The translations under genes and the position numbers were made by a program. DNA of 64,000 bases, taken from Streptomyces griseus subsp. griseus. Lineage in GTDB: Bacteria; Actinomycetota; Actinomycetes; Streptomycetales; Streptomycetaceae. The stretch spans positions 310,001 to 374,000 of the forward strand of contig NZ_JOJE01000006.1 in the NCBI RefSeq assembly GCF_000720255.1, in the 5' to 3' direction. Below are positions 46,401 through 56,275 of this stretch, in pieces (the stretch's first letter is position 1; each line of letters starts with the position of its first letter). The notes below the pieces were generated by a model. It was not told where the DNA came from, ran no database searches, and was given only the letters and a program-made list of their open reading frames with translations.

Positions 46401-48386
46401 CCGCAGCGTCAGCGGTGCCCGGCACACCTCGTGCATCGGCAGACCGTGCACGGCGGCGTTGGCCACCGTGCGGCAGACCTCGTCGACGGAGACCTCGGGC
46501 TCGCCCTCGTAGAAGTAACGGGCGTGCGAGCGGATCGCGGCCTCCTGCTCGCCCGCGTCGTACGGGCCGAGCCCTCGCCATTGCAGGGCGAACCCGCTCA
46601 CGTACGGCTTGAGGACGCGTGCCTCCTCCTCCCGGCAACTCATCAGGACGCCCACGGAGTTCTCGGCCGCGACGGTGAGCAGCTCTTGCAGGCGCACGAT
46701 GCCGGTCCGGTCGGAGACCAGCAGGTCGGCGGTGTCGAACAGGAACACCGTTGGGCCGTCGAGCTGTTGGGCGGCGGCTTGAAGCGTGCCCAGGGTGAGT
46801 TCCGTGCCCTGCTCGCCGTCCCACAGGTCACCGGCGCGCAGGAAGTAGGGCCGGGGGCCGTCCGGGTCGGCGGCGAGCTGTTGATGCAGCCGCCACAGCA
46901 GCGTGGTCTTGCCGGTTCCGGCTGGGCCGGTGACGCACGCGGAGCCACCCTCGCGCAGCAGTGGCAGCAGCGACCGCTCCAGGGTCCGCGGGACGGACAG
47001 CGCTTCCAGGTCGAGGGGCAGCGCGCCGATGCCTGACGCCCCTTGGTGCCCGGCAGCGGCGACGGCCTCGCGGCTGTACACCTCCAGCTTGCGCAGCTCG
47101 TTCGCGGGCTCCGGAGGGCGCGGCGTGCCGGCGGACTTCCCAGTGACGGTCCCGCCGCTTGGATCCGGGGCGGATCCGTCAGGGCTGCCGGTGGCACCGT
47201 TCGTGCCCCCGGCGGAGGCGGGTGCGGGCGGGAGGACGGGGCGGCCCGCCGGCGGAGGGCTGTCGTCGTGCAACGCGAGGAGCGCGCCCCCCGCGTGCGC
47301 GGCCAGCCGGAAGAACCACCAGCGGGCGGCGTCGCCCACGTTCACGTAGGTGCTGAACCTCAGTCCGGTGGCGATCAGCGACGCGAGGAACTGCTCGTGC
47401 CACGGGTCGGCCCAGTTGCCGACGATCGCGGCACACTCCTGGCGCACCGCGTCCACCAGCCGCCACGTCGAGGGCACGATGTGGTCGCGCAGCGTTGCTT
47501 CCGGGGCAACGAGGCAACGCAGCAGGGCATCCCCGGCGCCCACGCCGCCCGCCGCGAGTCGCCGCACCTCCGGGACGAGTGCGGAGACGAGCAGCATCGC
47601 CACGTCCCGTGACAGGGGCGCGTCGGGCGAGTAGGTGGCGAGGTCGATGAGCTGGAAGGCCTTGACGCTCGGCTCGTTCATCCGGAGCGGGACCATGACG
47701 TTCTCGAGGTGCAGGTCTCCGTGGGAGCGGCCCCGCAGGACGCGCAGGGCCGGGTCGGGCAAGCCGGACCCGCCGACGGCGAGCGCCAGCGGATTGGGCA
47801 GGTTCCGGCCGTCGACGTGGATCCAGGCAGTCTCCTCCGCCAAGCCGTCGACCCGCGCCCCGTAGGCGGCCGCCGATCCGCCGGACTGTAATTCGGCGCC
47901 GAGTTCGTCGCCCAGCAGGGTCGTCAGCGGAGTGGTGCCGGGGCGCACGCCGAGTGTGGTGTTCCACTCCGTCAGCAACCACCGGGTCACATACCGCAGA
48001 GCCTGCGGCAGTCGGTCGTCGAGGGCGGCCAGGGTGCGAACGTCGCGCAGGCTGTGGCCGGCCGGGAGCTGGAAAGTGAGGACCCGGCCGTCCGCGACGT
48101 CCCAGGTCGCCCACTGCTGCGTCACCCGGCGGGGCGCGGTCTGCTGGGCGTGGGCGTGCGCCTGCGCCTCGCCCGGCCTTCCGGGGGCGGACACCTTGGC
48201 GATGAGGGGGCCCGGCTCGGGTGAGACGACCACCGCGGCGAGCAGCGCGCCACTGGCCCCACCGGACGCCCGCCAGGACAGTGGCTCGACGACGCCGCCA
48301 TGCCCTCCGTACCGGGCCCACCGCACCAGGGCGTCGGCAGCGGCCGCGTCGGGGAAGAGCGCCCTGAGGCCTTCCTCGTACTCCAC
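43479..48386 (-). CDS. Kinase-like / P-loop STAND-type NTPase with helical repeats, candidate defence protein
   Basis: A 1635-residue protein with three parts. Residues 1 to about 390 resemble APH-type kinases: GRSHGDLHLENV with H222 and a later IDLATY aspartate, both present, so it may be catalytic. It recalls the TCAD9-type kinase-like domains described in actinobacterial conflict systems. After a Pro/Gly/Ser linker (about 395-440), the NTPase core has Walker A GPAGTGKTTLL (K493) and Walker B TVFLFDTADLL (D551), with a CR-type sensor (VLMSCREEE). From about residue 780 to the end the sequence is Leu/Ala-rich helical repeats, as in STAND sensors, with a four-Cys insertion at about 948-965. 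No signal peptide or TM. It lies downstream of an S-4TM gene. The function is inferred: a sensor switching on a pore former. Confidence 0.8.
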   Translation of the reverse strand: MEYEEGLRALFPDAAAADALVRWARYGGHGGVVEPLSWRASGGASGALLAAVVVSPEPGPLIAKVSAPGRPGEAQAHAHAQQTAPRRVTQQWATWDVADGRVLTFQLPAGHSLRDVRTLAALDDRLPQALRYVTRWLLTEWNTTLGVRPGTTPLTTLLGDELGAELQSGGSAAAYGARVDGLAEETAWIHVDGRNLPNPLALAVGGSGLPDPALRVLRGRSHGDLHLENVMVPLRMNEPSVKAFQLIDLATYSPDAPLSRDVAMLLVSALVPEVRRLAAGGVGAGDALLRCLVAPEATLRDHIVPSTWRLVDAVRQECAAIVGNWADPWHEQFLASLIATGLRFSTYVNVGDAARWWFFRLAAHAGGALLALHDDSPPPAGRPVLPPAPASAGGTNGATGSPDGSAPDPSGGTVTGKSAGTPRPPEPANELRKLEVYSREAVAAAGHQGASGIGALPLDLEALSVPRTLERSLLPLLREGGSACVTGPAGTGKTTLLWRLHQQLAADPDGPRPYFLRAGDLWDGEQGTELTLGTLQAAAQQLDGPTVFLFDTADLLVSDRTGIVRLQELLTVAAENSVGVLMSCREEEARVLKPYVSGFALQWRGLGPYDAGEQEAAIRSHARYFYEGEPEVSVDEVCRTVANAAVHGLPMHEVCRAPLTLRMLFEAFAPKPPLVEEIDATTLYGLYWEHRVGRDQRAGDAPGPAAAADLSATGEELARLMLQEGRLDLSADEATAGIAESPGSPSPADIPLLMTRGVIECHGSGVQRYSYFHQTLFEYAAGRRLSRAPRQLGHLLDWLKEYPDDHFRLAVAEQALVQAGRAGGARAETCTALLTGLLDSTWDDTPAFHALRAMQLRVYARLPTPDAALRARFAPVLAKLPAVLGRVYLDALPATCNQDRERVADELLAVWRTEHQDVRRSLLVALGWLAESTPDGVVAVIERSCPSRGRGGDCGSGRCAPKTCLWAWLLTQHKTEIFKFVSVLEALAGKRPEWVWPRLRTLLTDLSGDLSLVARCVRLAARPYDWPERPYSVIRPVVRHRWSAHRPRNKNGVELQAALGRLIAAGWSGGGRRPSQEAVLTASARSWQDPQSYPQVRAVGVVAAESSAEEVRSLLDVVERVGGPGAMPLLTDALLLPLLTDARGPAGTIGGDTPSGPATGPEPAATAAVRAWLAGHLRALDGPAPDGFGHRLAEHTWSRPMDVDTTAALVGEAWPRTGPGAGPGRPDRAEERLRRVWLADDSAVTLLVAAAVAEHPEALDALRLWRADRAAGHDLEGVAHQHAVSQVDQEINSGLQRLLPGCPELLDELFSGGMVDPWIDPGWLNEALRRADVGRESPRLNAALRRHAAALERLCDSTWTGAHGPQVARKAIMLRGRLVTRGILAPPSASQLGDLLARGGHPHHVRTVLLLIETVVGHSPHRSLDTPDWRSLEDTLRDDFLGPAYTAGRVPPALGWYEDNQVVVRRCLTGLVCRHHPLDTPRRAAQACAEAALHLARAREVDEVTVLGRLVERLADASPSHAVQLVVDTATRVRELPTGKEMSLAQRWYRPLTILVERADTEQWRRLVEGCLPGPQELLRVLIRTSIRKRPGSGAHLLSVADTSPWPDVVRETVRIGTLLSTAGSRRRWTPPADA

Positions 48387-48511
48387 CGTGCCTTCCCCCC
48401 GATGACGTCCACTGGCCGGGTAGGGGCCGCGACTCGCGCGCGCTCGGGAGGTGACGCTACATCAGTGCGTCCCGCCCGGCCCCTGGTATGCCGTTTTCCC
48501 CCGGCGGACCC

Positions 48512-49465
48512 TCATCCGGGTCGCACCGCGGCACGCCTCACGGTGCGCCACAGCTCGTCCGCCGCGGCCTGGAAGTCGGCCCGGTCGGCGGCCTTGAAAC
48601 GGCGGAAGAACCAGTCGGGCACCCGGGTGTGGCGCAGCCTGGACTGGAAGATCACGTCCTGGACCTGCCGGGCGAAGGCCGTGAGCACCGCCGGGTCCCC
48701 GCTCTCGGCGATCCGGGCGGCCAGCAGCGCGCTCACACGCTCCCGCTCCGCGACGACGTCCTTCTGGGTACGGACCACGTCCAGCCCGGTCAGTACCGCG
48801 CCGAGGGAGGGCACGTACCACAGCATCATCAGGTCGAGGACGTTCATCCGTAGGGCCAGCCCGACGACGAGTCCGGCGCCGAGCCAGACGAGCAGCGCGG
48901 TGAGCACGGTCCTGGCGTACCGGCGCCGCACCCGTGCGCCCCACCCCAGGTTCTGCTGCTGGCAGGCGAGTACGTCGTACGGGGCGGGCAGTTCGGGGAT
49001 CTCGTAGTAGTCGCGCAAGTCGTCCTCGCGGTCCCGGAAGCGACGGGCCAGGCCGCTGACCTCCTGCGGCGCGGGGGCGGCGCCGACCAGGACGGTGTTC
49101 CACTCCAAACGGAACAGTCGGACGTCGAAGAGTTCCTGGAGCAGCGCCGCGCGGCGGGCCTCACCGCTCTCCCACGCGGTCAGCCCCAGGGAGTGGGCCA
49201 CCGCCCACACCCCGCCCAGCACGGTGACGGGGACGGCGAGGCCGGGCGCGAGGACCGCGGCGAGACCGGCCGCCGCCAGCAGCAGCGACACGGAGAGCCG
49301 GGCGTTGGCCAGCCGCTGCGCGCGGCGGTGGGAGACCGACACGGCCCGCAGCCGGTGCAGCGCGGCCTCGTCGTTCTGGGCCGCCGGGATGCCGGGCCCG
49401 GTGTGTCCGTGCCCGCCGTCGCCGGGGCCGCTGCCCCTGTGCCTGGTCCTGCCGACCCCGCCCAT
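48512..49465 (-). CDS. S-4TM family putative pore-forming effector
   Basis: A 317-residue protein with four TM segments in two pairs (about 56-75, 78-97, 186-205, 208-228). The N-terminal QNDEAALHRLRAVSVSHRRA pattern, the LEWNTVLVGAAPAP stretch, LRDYYEIPELP, the LACQQQNLGWGARVRRRYA block and the C-terminal VPDWFFRRFKA match the S-4TM family. Those proteins occur with SMODS/CBASS and NTPase-based conflict systems, where they are proposed to permeabilise the membrane. ATG 49465 has a GAGGGGG ribosome site. The gene precedes the NTPase gene on the same strand by 125 bp. Confidence 0.8.
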   Translation of the reverse strand: MGGVGRTRHRGSGPGDGGHGHTGPGIPAAQNDEAALHRLRAVSVSHRRAQRLANARLSVSLLLAAAGLAAVLAPGLAVPVTVLGGVWAVAHSLGLTAWESGEARRAALLQELFDVRLFRLEWNTVLVGAAPAPQEVSGLARRFRDREDDLRDYYEIPELPAPYDVLACQQQNLGWGARVRRRYARTVLTALLVWLGAGLVVGLALRMNVLDLMMLWYVPSLGAVLTGLDVVRTQKDVVAERERVSALLAARIAESGDPAVLTAFARQVQDVIFQSRLRHTRVPDWFFRRFKAADRADFQAAADELWRTVRRAAVRPG

Positions 49466-49743
49466 GACGCCCCCTCGCCCTCGGTCCCTCTTCAACTCTG
49501 CCCGCGCGGGTGCCCGGTGTACACAGCACGGGGGCACCGATGACGAGGCGCGAGCCGCTGACCGCACACCTGTCCTCCGGCGTTGCGGCTACCTGCGCAT
49601 GTCAATGCGGACAGGGAATGAGTGCCTGCGGGAGATGGATTGCCTCCCGTGTATATTAGGAAAAATGTTATTTTATGTCGGCCGGGCATGATGTATTTCT
49701 CTTAGACGGCAGGCGCTTCGGGAGCCAGCGCGAGGAAGTACCG
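49466..49743. promoter_or_regulatory. Divergent promoter region, S-4TM / sugar-binding protein
   Basis: A 278-bp gap with an unusually AT-rich segment at 49651-49680 (GTGTATATTAGGAAAAATGT, then TATTTTATG). This probably carries the plus-strand promoter, with TATATT as candidate -10. A GAGGAAG ribosome site precedes 49744. No operator palindrome was recognised. Confidence 0.45.
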
Positions 49744-50808
49744 ATGAGGCTCAGAACCGTCCTTTGTTCCAGCGTTTCCGCCCTCTCCGTGCTGGCGCTG
49801 CTCAGCGCCTGCGGCGGCGGCTCCGGCGGCACGGGCACACCGAGCGGCAAGCCGTTGGTCGGTGTCGACTACCCGCGCTCCGACACCGACTTCTGGAACT
49901 CGTACATCCAGTACACGCCGGAGTACGCCAAGAAGCTCGGCCTCTCGCTCAAGACCACCAATTCGGAGAACGACGTCGCCAAACTCAGCGCCAACGCGGA
50001 GACGCTCATCGTCCTGGGCGTCCAGGGCATCGTGATGGCGCCGCAGAGCACCTTCGCCATCGGGCCGATCCTGGCGCGTCTGGAGGCGATGAAGATCCCG
50101 GTCGTCACCATCGACACTCGCCCCGACACCGGAAGAGTCGACATGGTGGTCCGCGCCGACAACCGCGCCTACGGCGAGAAGGCCTGCAAGTACCTCGGCA
50201 CCAGGTTGGGCGGCAAGGGCAAGGTCGTGATGCTCGAGGGCGACCTCTCATCGATCAACGGCCGTGACCGCACCGAGGGGTTCAACGCTTGCATGAAGGC
50301 GAAGTACCCCGGCATCAAGGTGTTCGGAGAGGCCACCAACTGGGACGGGGCAGTCGCCGCGGAGAAGCTCCAGAGCGTCCTGACAACCCACCCGGACATC
50401 AAGGGCGTCTACATACAGTCCAGCTTGGCCCTGTCCGGCACGCTCCAAGTGCTCAAGCAGCAAGGACTGTTGGTCGGTCCGAAAGACAAGAAGCACGTGT
50501 TCGTCGTCTCCAACGACGGCATCCCCAGGGAGCTCAAACACATCGCCAAGGGCAACATCGACGCCACCGTGTCCCAGCCGGTCGACCTCTACGCCAAGTA
50601 CGCCCTGTACTACCTGAAGGCCGCGATCGACGGGAAGGCGTTCAAGCCCGGCAGGACCGACCACGACAGCACCATCGTCAAGGTCCGCGACGGACTCCTG
50701 GAGGACCAGCTCTCCGCCCCGCTCGTCACCGCCGACGGCGGCATCTACGGCGGCGTCCCCAGCCTCAAGAGCACCGACACGTCGCTCTGGGGCAACAACC
50801 TCCGCTGA
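49744..50808 (+). CDS. Orphan sugar ABC transporter substrate-binding lipoprotein
   Basis: A 354-residue ribose/galactose-type periplasmic binding protein (Peripla_BP_4). The lipoprotein signal peptide has lipobox LLSACGG at about residues 17-23. The mature part shows VGVDYPRSDTDFWNSYIQYT and VQGIVMAPQST, then VVTIDTRPDTGRVD, typical of RbsB-like folds. No permease or ATPase gene follows, so it must use components encoded elsewhere or serve sensing. The start ATG 49744 has a GAGGAAG ribosome site; earlier in-frame codons precede the signal peptide and are not favoured. Confidence 0.85.
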   Translation: MRLRTVLCSSVSALSVLALLSACGGGSGGTGTPSGKPLVGVDYPRSDTDFWNSYIQYTPEYAKKLGLSLKTTNSENDVAKLSANAETLIVLGVQGIVMAPQSTFAIGPILARLEAMKIPVVTIDTRPDTGRVDMVVRADNRAYGEKACKYLGTRLGGKGKVVMLEGDLSSINGRDRTEGFNACMKAKYPGIKVFGEATNWDGAVAAEKLQSVLTTHPDIKGVYIQSSLALSGTLQVLKQQGLLVGPKDKKHVFVVSNDGIPRELKHIAKGNIDATVSQPVDLYAKYALYYLKAAIDGKAFKPGRTDHDSTIVKVRDGLLEDQLSAPLVTADGGIYGGVPSLKSTDTSLWGNNLR

Positions 50809-51135
50809 CGCCGCGCCCGCCGGGCCTGCGTGGAATCGATGCCGCCGAGGGGCGACGGGTGACGTCGGCCGGATCTGCATCAGCAGCGCGTTCTCCGGCT
50901 GCGGCACGTGGACCCCTGGCACCGGAGGAAGGCCTTTCCCTGCGCGGAGCAGACATTCACGTCCCGGCCGAGGCGCGCTCAAGACGCCGGACGACCCGGA
51001 CCTGTGGTCGTATGAGGAGTCGCGTGGAGTCGGCGCTCCTCTCACGTCGGACTGCACGGCGATGCCGAGCGCCGCGCCATCGATGCCCTCCTCCTCAAGG
51101 CCTGAGCCGATCCCCTCCTCTCACAAGGACTCACC
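50809..51135. other. Non-coding gap
   Basis: A 327-bp gap with no recognisable gene. A short open tail reads SHVGLHGDAERRAIDALLLK then a stop (about 51041-51105). It looks like the end of a lost gene but cannot be assigned. CTCACAAGGAC before 51136 is a plausible ribosome site. Confidence 0.4.
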
Positions 51136-51801
51136 ATGACGACCTTCGCCCTCGTCGGCGCCGGACCCGGCCTCGGGCTCGCCACCGCCCGCCGTTTCGG
51201 AACCGCCGGCCACACCGTCGCCCTCATCTCGCGCGGCACGGAGAAGCTGGAGGCGTTGACCGCTGAACTCACCCGTGAGGGCATCCAGGCACGCGGCTTC
51301 ACCGCCGACGTCCTCGACATCGAGTCCCTGGAGGGCGCCCTGCACGCGGCCGCGCAGGCCCTGGGGCCCATCGAGATCCTCCAGTACAGCCCCGCGCCCC
51401 GCGCCGACTTCATGCGGCCGGTCCTGGACACCGGCGCCGACGACCTCGACGCGCCCCTCTCCTTCTCCGTCAAGGGCCCGGTCACCGCGGTGAACGCCGT
51501 CCTGCCCGGCATGCGCGCGCTTGGCCGCGGCACCCTGCTGTTCGTCAACGGGGGCAGCGCCGTACGCCCTCACCGCGACCGGGCCGGCACCTCGGTCGCC
51601 TTCGCCGCGGAGAGCGCCTACGCCCGCATGCTCCACGATGCCCTCGCCGCGGAGAACATCCACGCCGCCCAGCTGATCGTCCCAGGAGCCATCCGCCCGG
51701 ACGCCGAGCACAGCAGTCCCGAGGCCCTGGCCCGGCGCCTGTACGACATCCACCACGAGCGCGACGGCTTCCGCCACTACGCCGAACCCATGCCCGACTG
51801 A
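51136..51801 (+). CDS. Atypical SDR-fold protein without YxxxK
   Basis: A 221-residue Rossmann protein. The glycine motif GAGPGLGLATARRF starts at residue 8, and the third-strand equivalent EILQYSPAP replaces the usual NNAG. The serine equivalent is in LFVNGGSAVRP. The expected catalytic YxxxK reads YARML, lacking the lysine. This group of short, atypical SDRs appears in actinomycetes, often annotated only as SDR. It may bind NAD(P) without classic catalysis. No operon partner is visible. Confidence 0.75.
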   Translation: MTTFALVGAGPGLGLATARRFGTAGHTVALISRGTEKLEALTAELTREGIQARGFTADVLDIESLEGALHAAAQALGPIEILQYSPAPRADFMRPVLDTGADDLDAPLSFSVKGPVTAVNAVLPGMRALGRGTLLFVNGGSAVRPHRDRAGTSVAFAAESAYARMLHDALAAENIHAAQLIVPGAIRPDAEHSSPEALARRLYDIHHERDGFRHYAEPMPD

Positions 51802-51935
51802 CTCCCCGGGACGATGCCGGTGAGGTCGTAGCCGAAGCGCAGGGGCCGGCCGACGGCGTCGCCGTGCGCGTCCAGGCGCCAGGCCGCCAGATCGTCGGCA
51901 TCGGTCCACGCCTCCTCTGCCCCGACAGGCACGCC
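51802..51935 (-). pseudogene. Possible TnpB (IS605/IS200-type) fragment
   Basis: On the minus strand a 40-codon stretch reads TDADDLAAWRLDAHGDAVGR then PLRFGYDLTG. It resembles the D-x-N-x-x-HLA...LDxxGNPVGxP segment around the first catalytic Asp of actinomycete TnpB proteins. No other part of the gene is present. Confidence 0.45.
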
Positions 51936-51957
51936 CGGTCACGAAGGGTGAAGGCCG

Positions 51958-51986
51958 GGCGGGCTCGGCCTTCCGCCGAGCCCGCC
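51958..51986 (-). terminator. Hairpin terminator of the GH62 gene
   Basis: A 12-bp perfect stem (GGCGGGCTCGGC / GCCGAGCCCGCC) with a 5-nt loop (CTTCC), 40 bp beyond the stop of the gene ending at 52026. Confidence 0.75.
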
Positions 51987-52025
51987 ACACCGGCTCCCTA
52001 CCGGAGCCGGACTCGCGTCACGCCG

Positions 52026-53495
52026 TCAGCGCTGCAGTGTCAGCAGACCCGGACGGTAGGGCAGGAGGCCGTAGTCACCGCCGGAGTTGGGGCTGCGCCC
52101 CTGGTAGAGCAACTGCAAGTGGCAGGGATCGACGGTCATGGTCTGGTCGGGGCTGGTGCGGATCAGTTCGCCATGGCTGATGTCGTTGGTCCAGGTGGCG
52201 CCACTGTTGGCCTTGCCGGCGAAGGGGTTGCTCTCGGTCGCGGCCTGGGGTGTCCATGAGCCGTTCAGACTGGTGGCCGTGAACGAGCGGAAGTAGCGAT
52301 GGCCCTGCGCGCCGATCGCCTCGACGATCATGAGGTAGCGGTTCTGGCCCTGCAGCTTGTAGACCTGCGGGGCTTCGAACAGGTTGTTCGTCGTGTCGCT
52401 CATGACCACTGTCGAGGCCGTGCCGAAGCTGCCCGGGAAGTTCCCGATCGGCATGCCGGCCCGGTAGATCTTGCCGTTGTCACCGGCGAAGAACAGGTAC
52501 ATGTTCGTTCCGTCACCGATGAGCGTCTGGTCGATGGGTCCTGTTCCGGGGCCGGGGATGCTTCCGGAGAAGAGCACCTGCTGGGACGACCAGCCGTTCG
52601 GGTTGGTGGGGTCGCTCGACGTCCGGTAGGAGAAGGCGGTCCCGCCCCACTGGTAGGCGAGCACCCAGATGTTCTTCGGTGCGAAGTAGAAGAGCGTGGG
52701 CGCGACGGTGGAGGCAGACATCGTGTTCTGGCCGGCCGAGGCCATCTCCGACCAGTTGGTGAACAGGCCGAAGTTCATCGAACCCCACCTGGTCCCCGTG
52801 TCATGCGTCGTCGCATAGACGAGTTGCCTGCCGTTGTAGGGGACGACGGTGAAGTCCTTGAGCGAGACCCACCCCGGCTTGGGCTGCGCCAGCGCGCCCG
52901 TTGATGTCCAGCGGTACGTCGACGGAAGGTCGCACGGGCCGGGGTTGTCGGCGCCGACCTTGACGAGCTGCCACTGCTGGTTGGTGCCGCCCCAGTCGTC
53001 GTACTGGACGACGTTCGCGTTGTCGGCGGTGGAGGCGCCTTGTACTTCGAGGGCTTTGTTGCTGTGCCGCGAGATGAGCCTCACGTAGCCGTCCGAGCTG
53101 TCGGCCAGCCGCCACTGCTGGTTGGTGCCGTTCAGGTCGGCCCACTGGACGATCGAGCCCCCGTTCGCGGTGGACCAGTTGTGGACGTCCAGGACCTTCC
53201 CCGAGTGGCGGGACTCGATGCGGTAGTAGCCGCCCCCGGAATCGACGAACCGCCACTGCTGCTGGTTCTGATCGTTCCTGGTCCACTGAGTGATGCGGGC
53301 GCCGTCGTCGGTCGCCATGTTGTAGACGTCCAGGGCCTTGCCGCTGTTGCGGTTGACCAGCACATACGAGGCGTTGGGGTCTACGGTCGCCGCGTCGGCG
53401 GGCTGGGCACCGAGGACGGTGGATACGAGCAGCAAGGGCGCGAGGACGGTGAGTAATCGTCTCAGAGGAGCCGGGGACGGGTGGCGAAACCACAT
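52026..53495 (-). CDS. Secreted GH62 alpha-L-arabinofuranosidase with CBM13
   Basis: A 489-residue secreted enzyme. Signal peptide about 1-38 ([20 protein letters not shown]). A ricin-type beta-trefoil (CBM13) lies at about 40-175, with three QxW repeats (QQQWRF, NQQWRL, NQQWQL). A GH62 five-bladed propeller follows from about 185, starting at [18 protein letters not shown] and including [20 protein letters not shown]. It removes arabinose side chains from arabinoxylan. ATG 53495 has the strong ribosome site AAGGAGG. It is divergent from the GH10 xylanase, consistent with joint xylan attack. Confidence 0.93.
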   Translation of the reverse strand: MWFRHPSPAPLRRLLTVLAPLLLVSTVLGAQPADAATVDPNASYVLVNRNSGKALDVYNMATDDGARITQWTRNDQNQQQWRFVDSGGGYYRIESRHSGKVLDVHNWSTANGGSIVQWADLNGTNQQWRLADSSDGYVRLISRHSNKALEVQGASTADNANVVQYDDWGGTNQQWQLVKVGADNPGPCDLPSTYRWTSTGALAQPKPGWVSLKDFTVVPYNGRQLVYATTHDTGTRWGSMNFGLFTNWSEMASAGQNTMSASTVAPTLFYFAPKNIWVLAYQWGGTAFSYRTSSDPTNPNGWSSQQVLFSGSIPGPGTGPIDQTLIGDGTNMYLFFAGDNGKIYRAGMPIGNFPGSFGTASTVVMSDTTNNLFEAPQVYKLQGQNRYLMIVEAIGAQGHRYFRSFTATSLNGSWTPQAATESNPFAGKANSGATWTNDISHGELIRTSPDQTMTVDPCHLQLLYQGRSPNSGGDYGLLPYRPGLLTLQR

Positions 53496-53573
53496 AAGAG
53501 GGCCTCCTTGGGGGCGGGGGTGGGGTGACCCCGATGAACCACGGAGCGGACGTGCCGGGAGCGGAGGGGGGTG

Positions 53574-53587
53574 TCGAAACATTTCGA
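53574..53587. promoter_or_regulatory. CGAAA-type inverted repeat upstream of GH62
   Basis: TCGAAA-CA-TTTCGA, about 80 bp upstream of the GH62 start. It resembles the CGAAA/TTTCG palindromes reported upstream of Streptomyces xylanase genes (recalled, not checked). Confidence 0.6.
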
Positions 53588-53785
53588 AGAATTCCCGGAA
53601 GCTTTGACGCCACAAGCTAGGAATACGGAGCCCCCTGGTCAAGGCCTGTCGCCGATCTGTCCACAAACAGCGCCTCCCTTCGAGCCGAAAAGCTGTCGAA
53701 CCGACCGAAAGTACTCAGGTCTCGGCCCTGCGGCATCCGTCGACGGCGACGTCGTGGGTTCGCCGTCCGGCTTGCCGGGATTCCG

Positions 53786-53813
53786 GAAGTTTCGGACGAG
53801 GAACCGAAACTTC
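53786..53813. promoter_or_regulatory. 10-bp inverted repeat
   Basis: Perfect arms GAAGTTTCGG and CCGAAACTTC with an 8-bp spacer. The inner GTTTCGG/CCGAAAC echoes the CGAAA element at 53574. Confidence 0.65.
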
Positions 53814-53824
53814 TTCTGCGGGGA

Positions 53825-53848
53825 GTATTGACGATGCATCGTCAATAC
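53825..53848. promoter_or_regulatory. 24-bp perfect palindrome
   Basis: GTATTGACGATG followed directly by its exact reverse complement CATCGTCAATAC. Such a long perfect palindrome suggests a dimeric repressor operator for one or both divergent genes. It contains TTGAC in both orientations. Confidence 0.7.
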
Positions 53849-54048
53849 CTCAATCATCCCTGCCTGAGGAACCGGTCATAGTTCGAGATGTCGAACCGAG
53901 TCTGCGCTGCACGGCAGTTCCACGCATAGCTGCACGACAGATCCGCGCACCAAAGCCTGCGCCACCCCGTCACGTTCCACCCGCCGTACGTCATCCGACG
54001 ACCGGCCGGGTGCCGTCCGTGCCGGTCGAGATCGTCCCGGTCCCATGA

Positions 54049-55605
<1,557 letters not shown>

Positions 55606-55636
55606 GGGGACCTGCCACGAACGAAGGGGGCAGTCG

Positions 55637-56275
55637 ATGAAGACCTAGGGCGCGGCTTCCCCCGCCGTTCCACGAAGACATCGCTGGTGGTCCCGGGGCG
55701 CCGCCGTGGCGGCGGCCACCCTCGGCGGCGACGGTGGACACCCATGCCTGGTACGTCCTGGTCAATCGCAACAGCGGCAAGGCCCAGGACGTCTCCGGCT
55801 CATCCACCGCCGACGGCGCGCGGGTCGGCCAGTGGCGCGCAACGGCGGAGCCAACCGGCAGCAAGGCGGTGGAGGTGCAGGGCGCCTCCACCGTCGACGG
55901 ATGCAGGGTCGTCCAGTACACCGACCGGGGCGGCGCCAGTCAGCAAAGGCAGATGATCAAGCCGTCGTCCCGTGGCGGTACCGCCGACGAGGTCGCCTCG
56001 GGCGGCACGGGATTCAGCTGGGGCGGCGGTATGAGCTGCGCACTCCCATGCAGCCGGGCGAACGTCTTCAGGGCCGTCGCGGTCATATCCGGCGCTCAGC
56101 TCAGCGGGTGCAGTGACGGCACCCAGCCCATCGCCTGCTTCGCACCCCACGGCGTCAGCGACTCCGTCCTCAACATCGCGCCAGGACGGTCCTGCGCGAC
56201 AAGGCCACCTACCCGGCCCCCTGTGTCGGCCCGTGCCGGGTCCGGATCTTGGTACTGGTGGAAGCGGTGGGCCCC
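55637..56275 (+). pseudogene. Decayed RICIN-domain esterase (feruloyl/acetyl esterase type)
   Basis: A start with ribosome site (GAAGGGGG, ATG 55637) meets TAG three codons later. Beyond it come [20 protein letters not shown], a beta-trefoil fragment akin to the CBM of the GH62 gene, then [20 protein letters not shown] and [15 protein letters not shown], which match LpqC/PHB-depolymerase-type esterases around the nucleophile elbow (GxSxGG). Frameshifts and gaps separate the parts. It was probably a third xylan-debranching gene. Confidence 0.7.

Noticed and set aside
49675..49743. Earlier start for the sugar-binding lipoprotein
   Set aside because: The extra 23 residues would precede the signal peptide; ATG 49744 has a good ribosome site.
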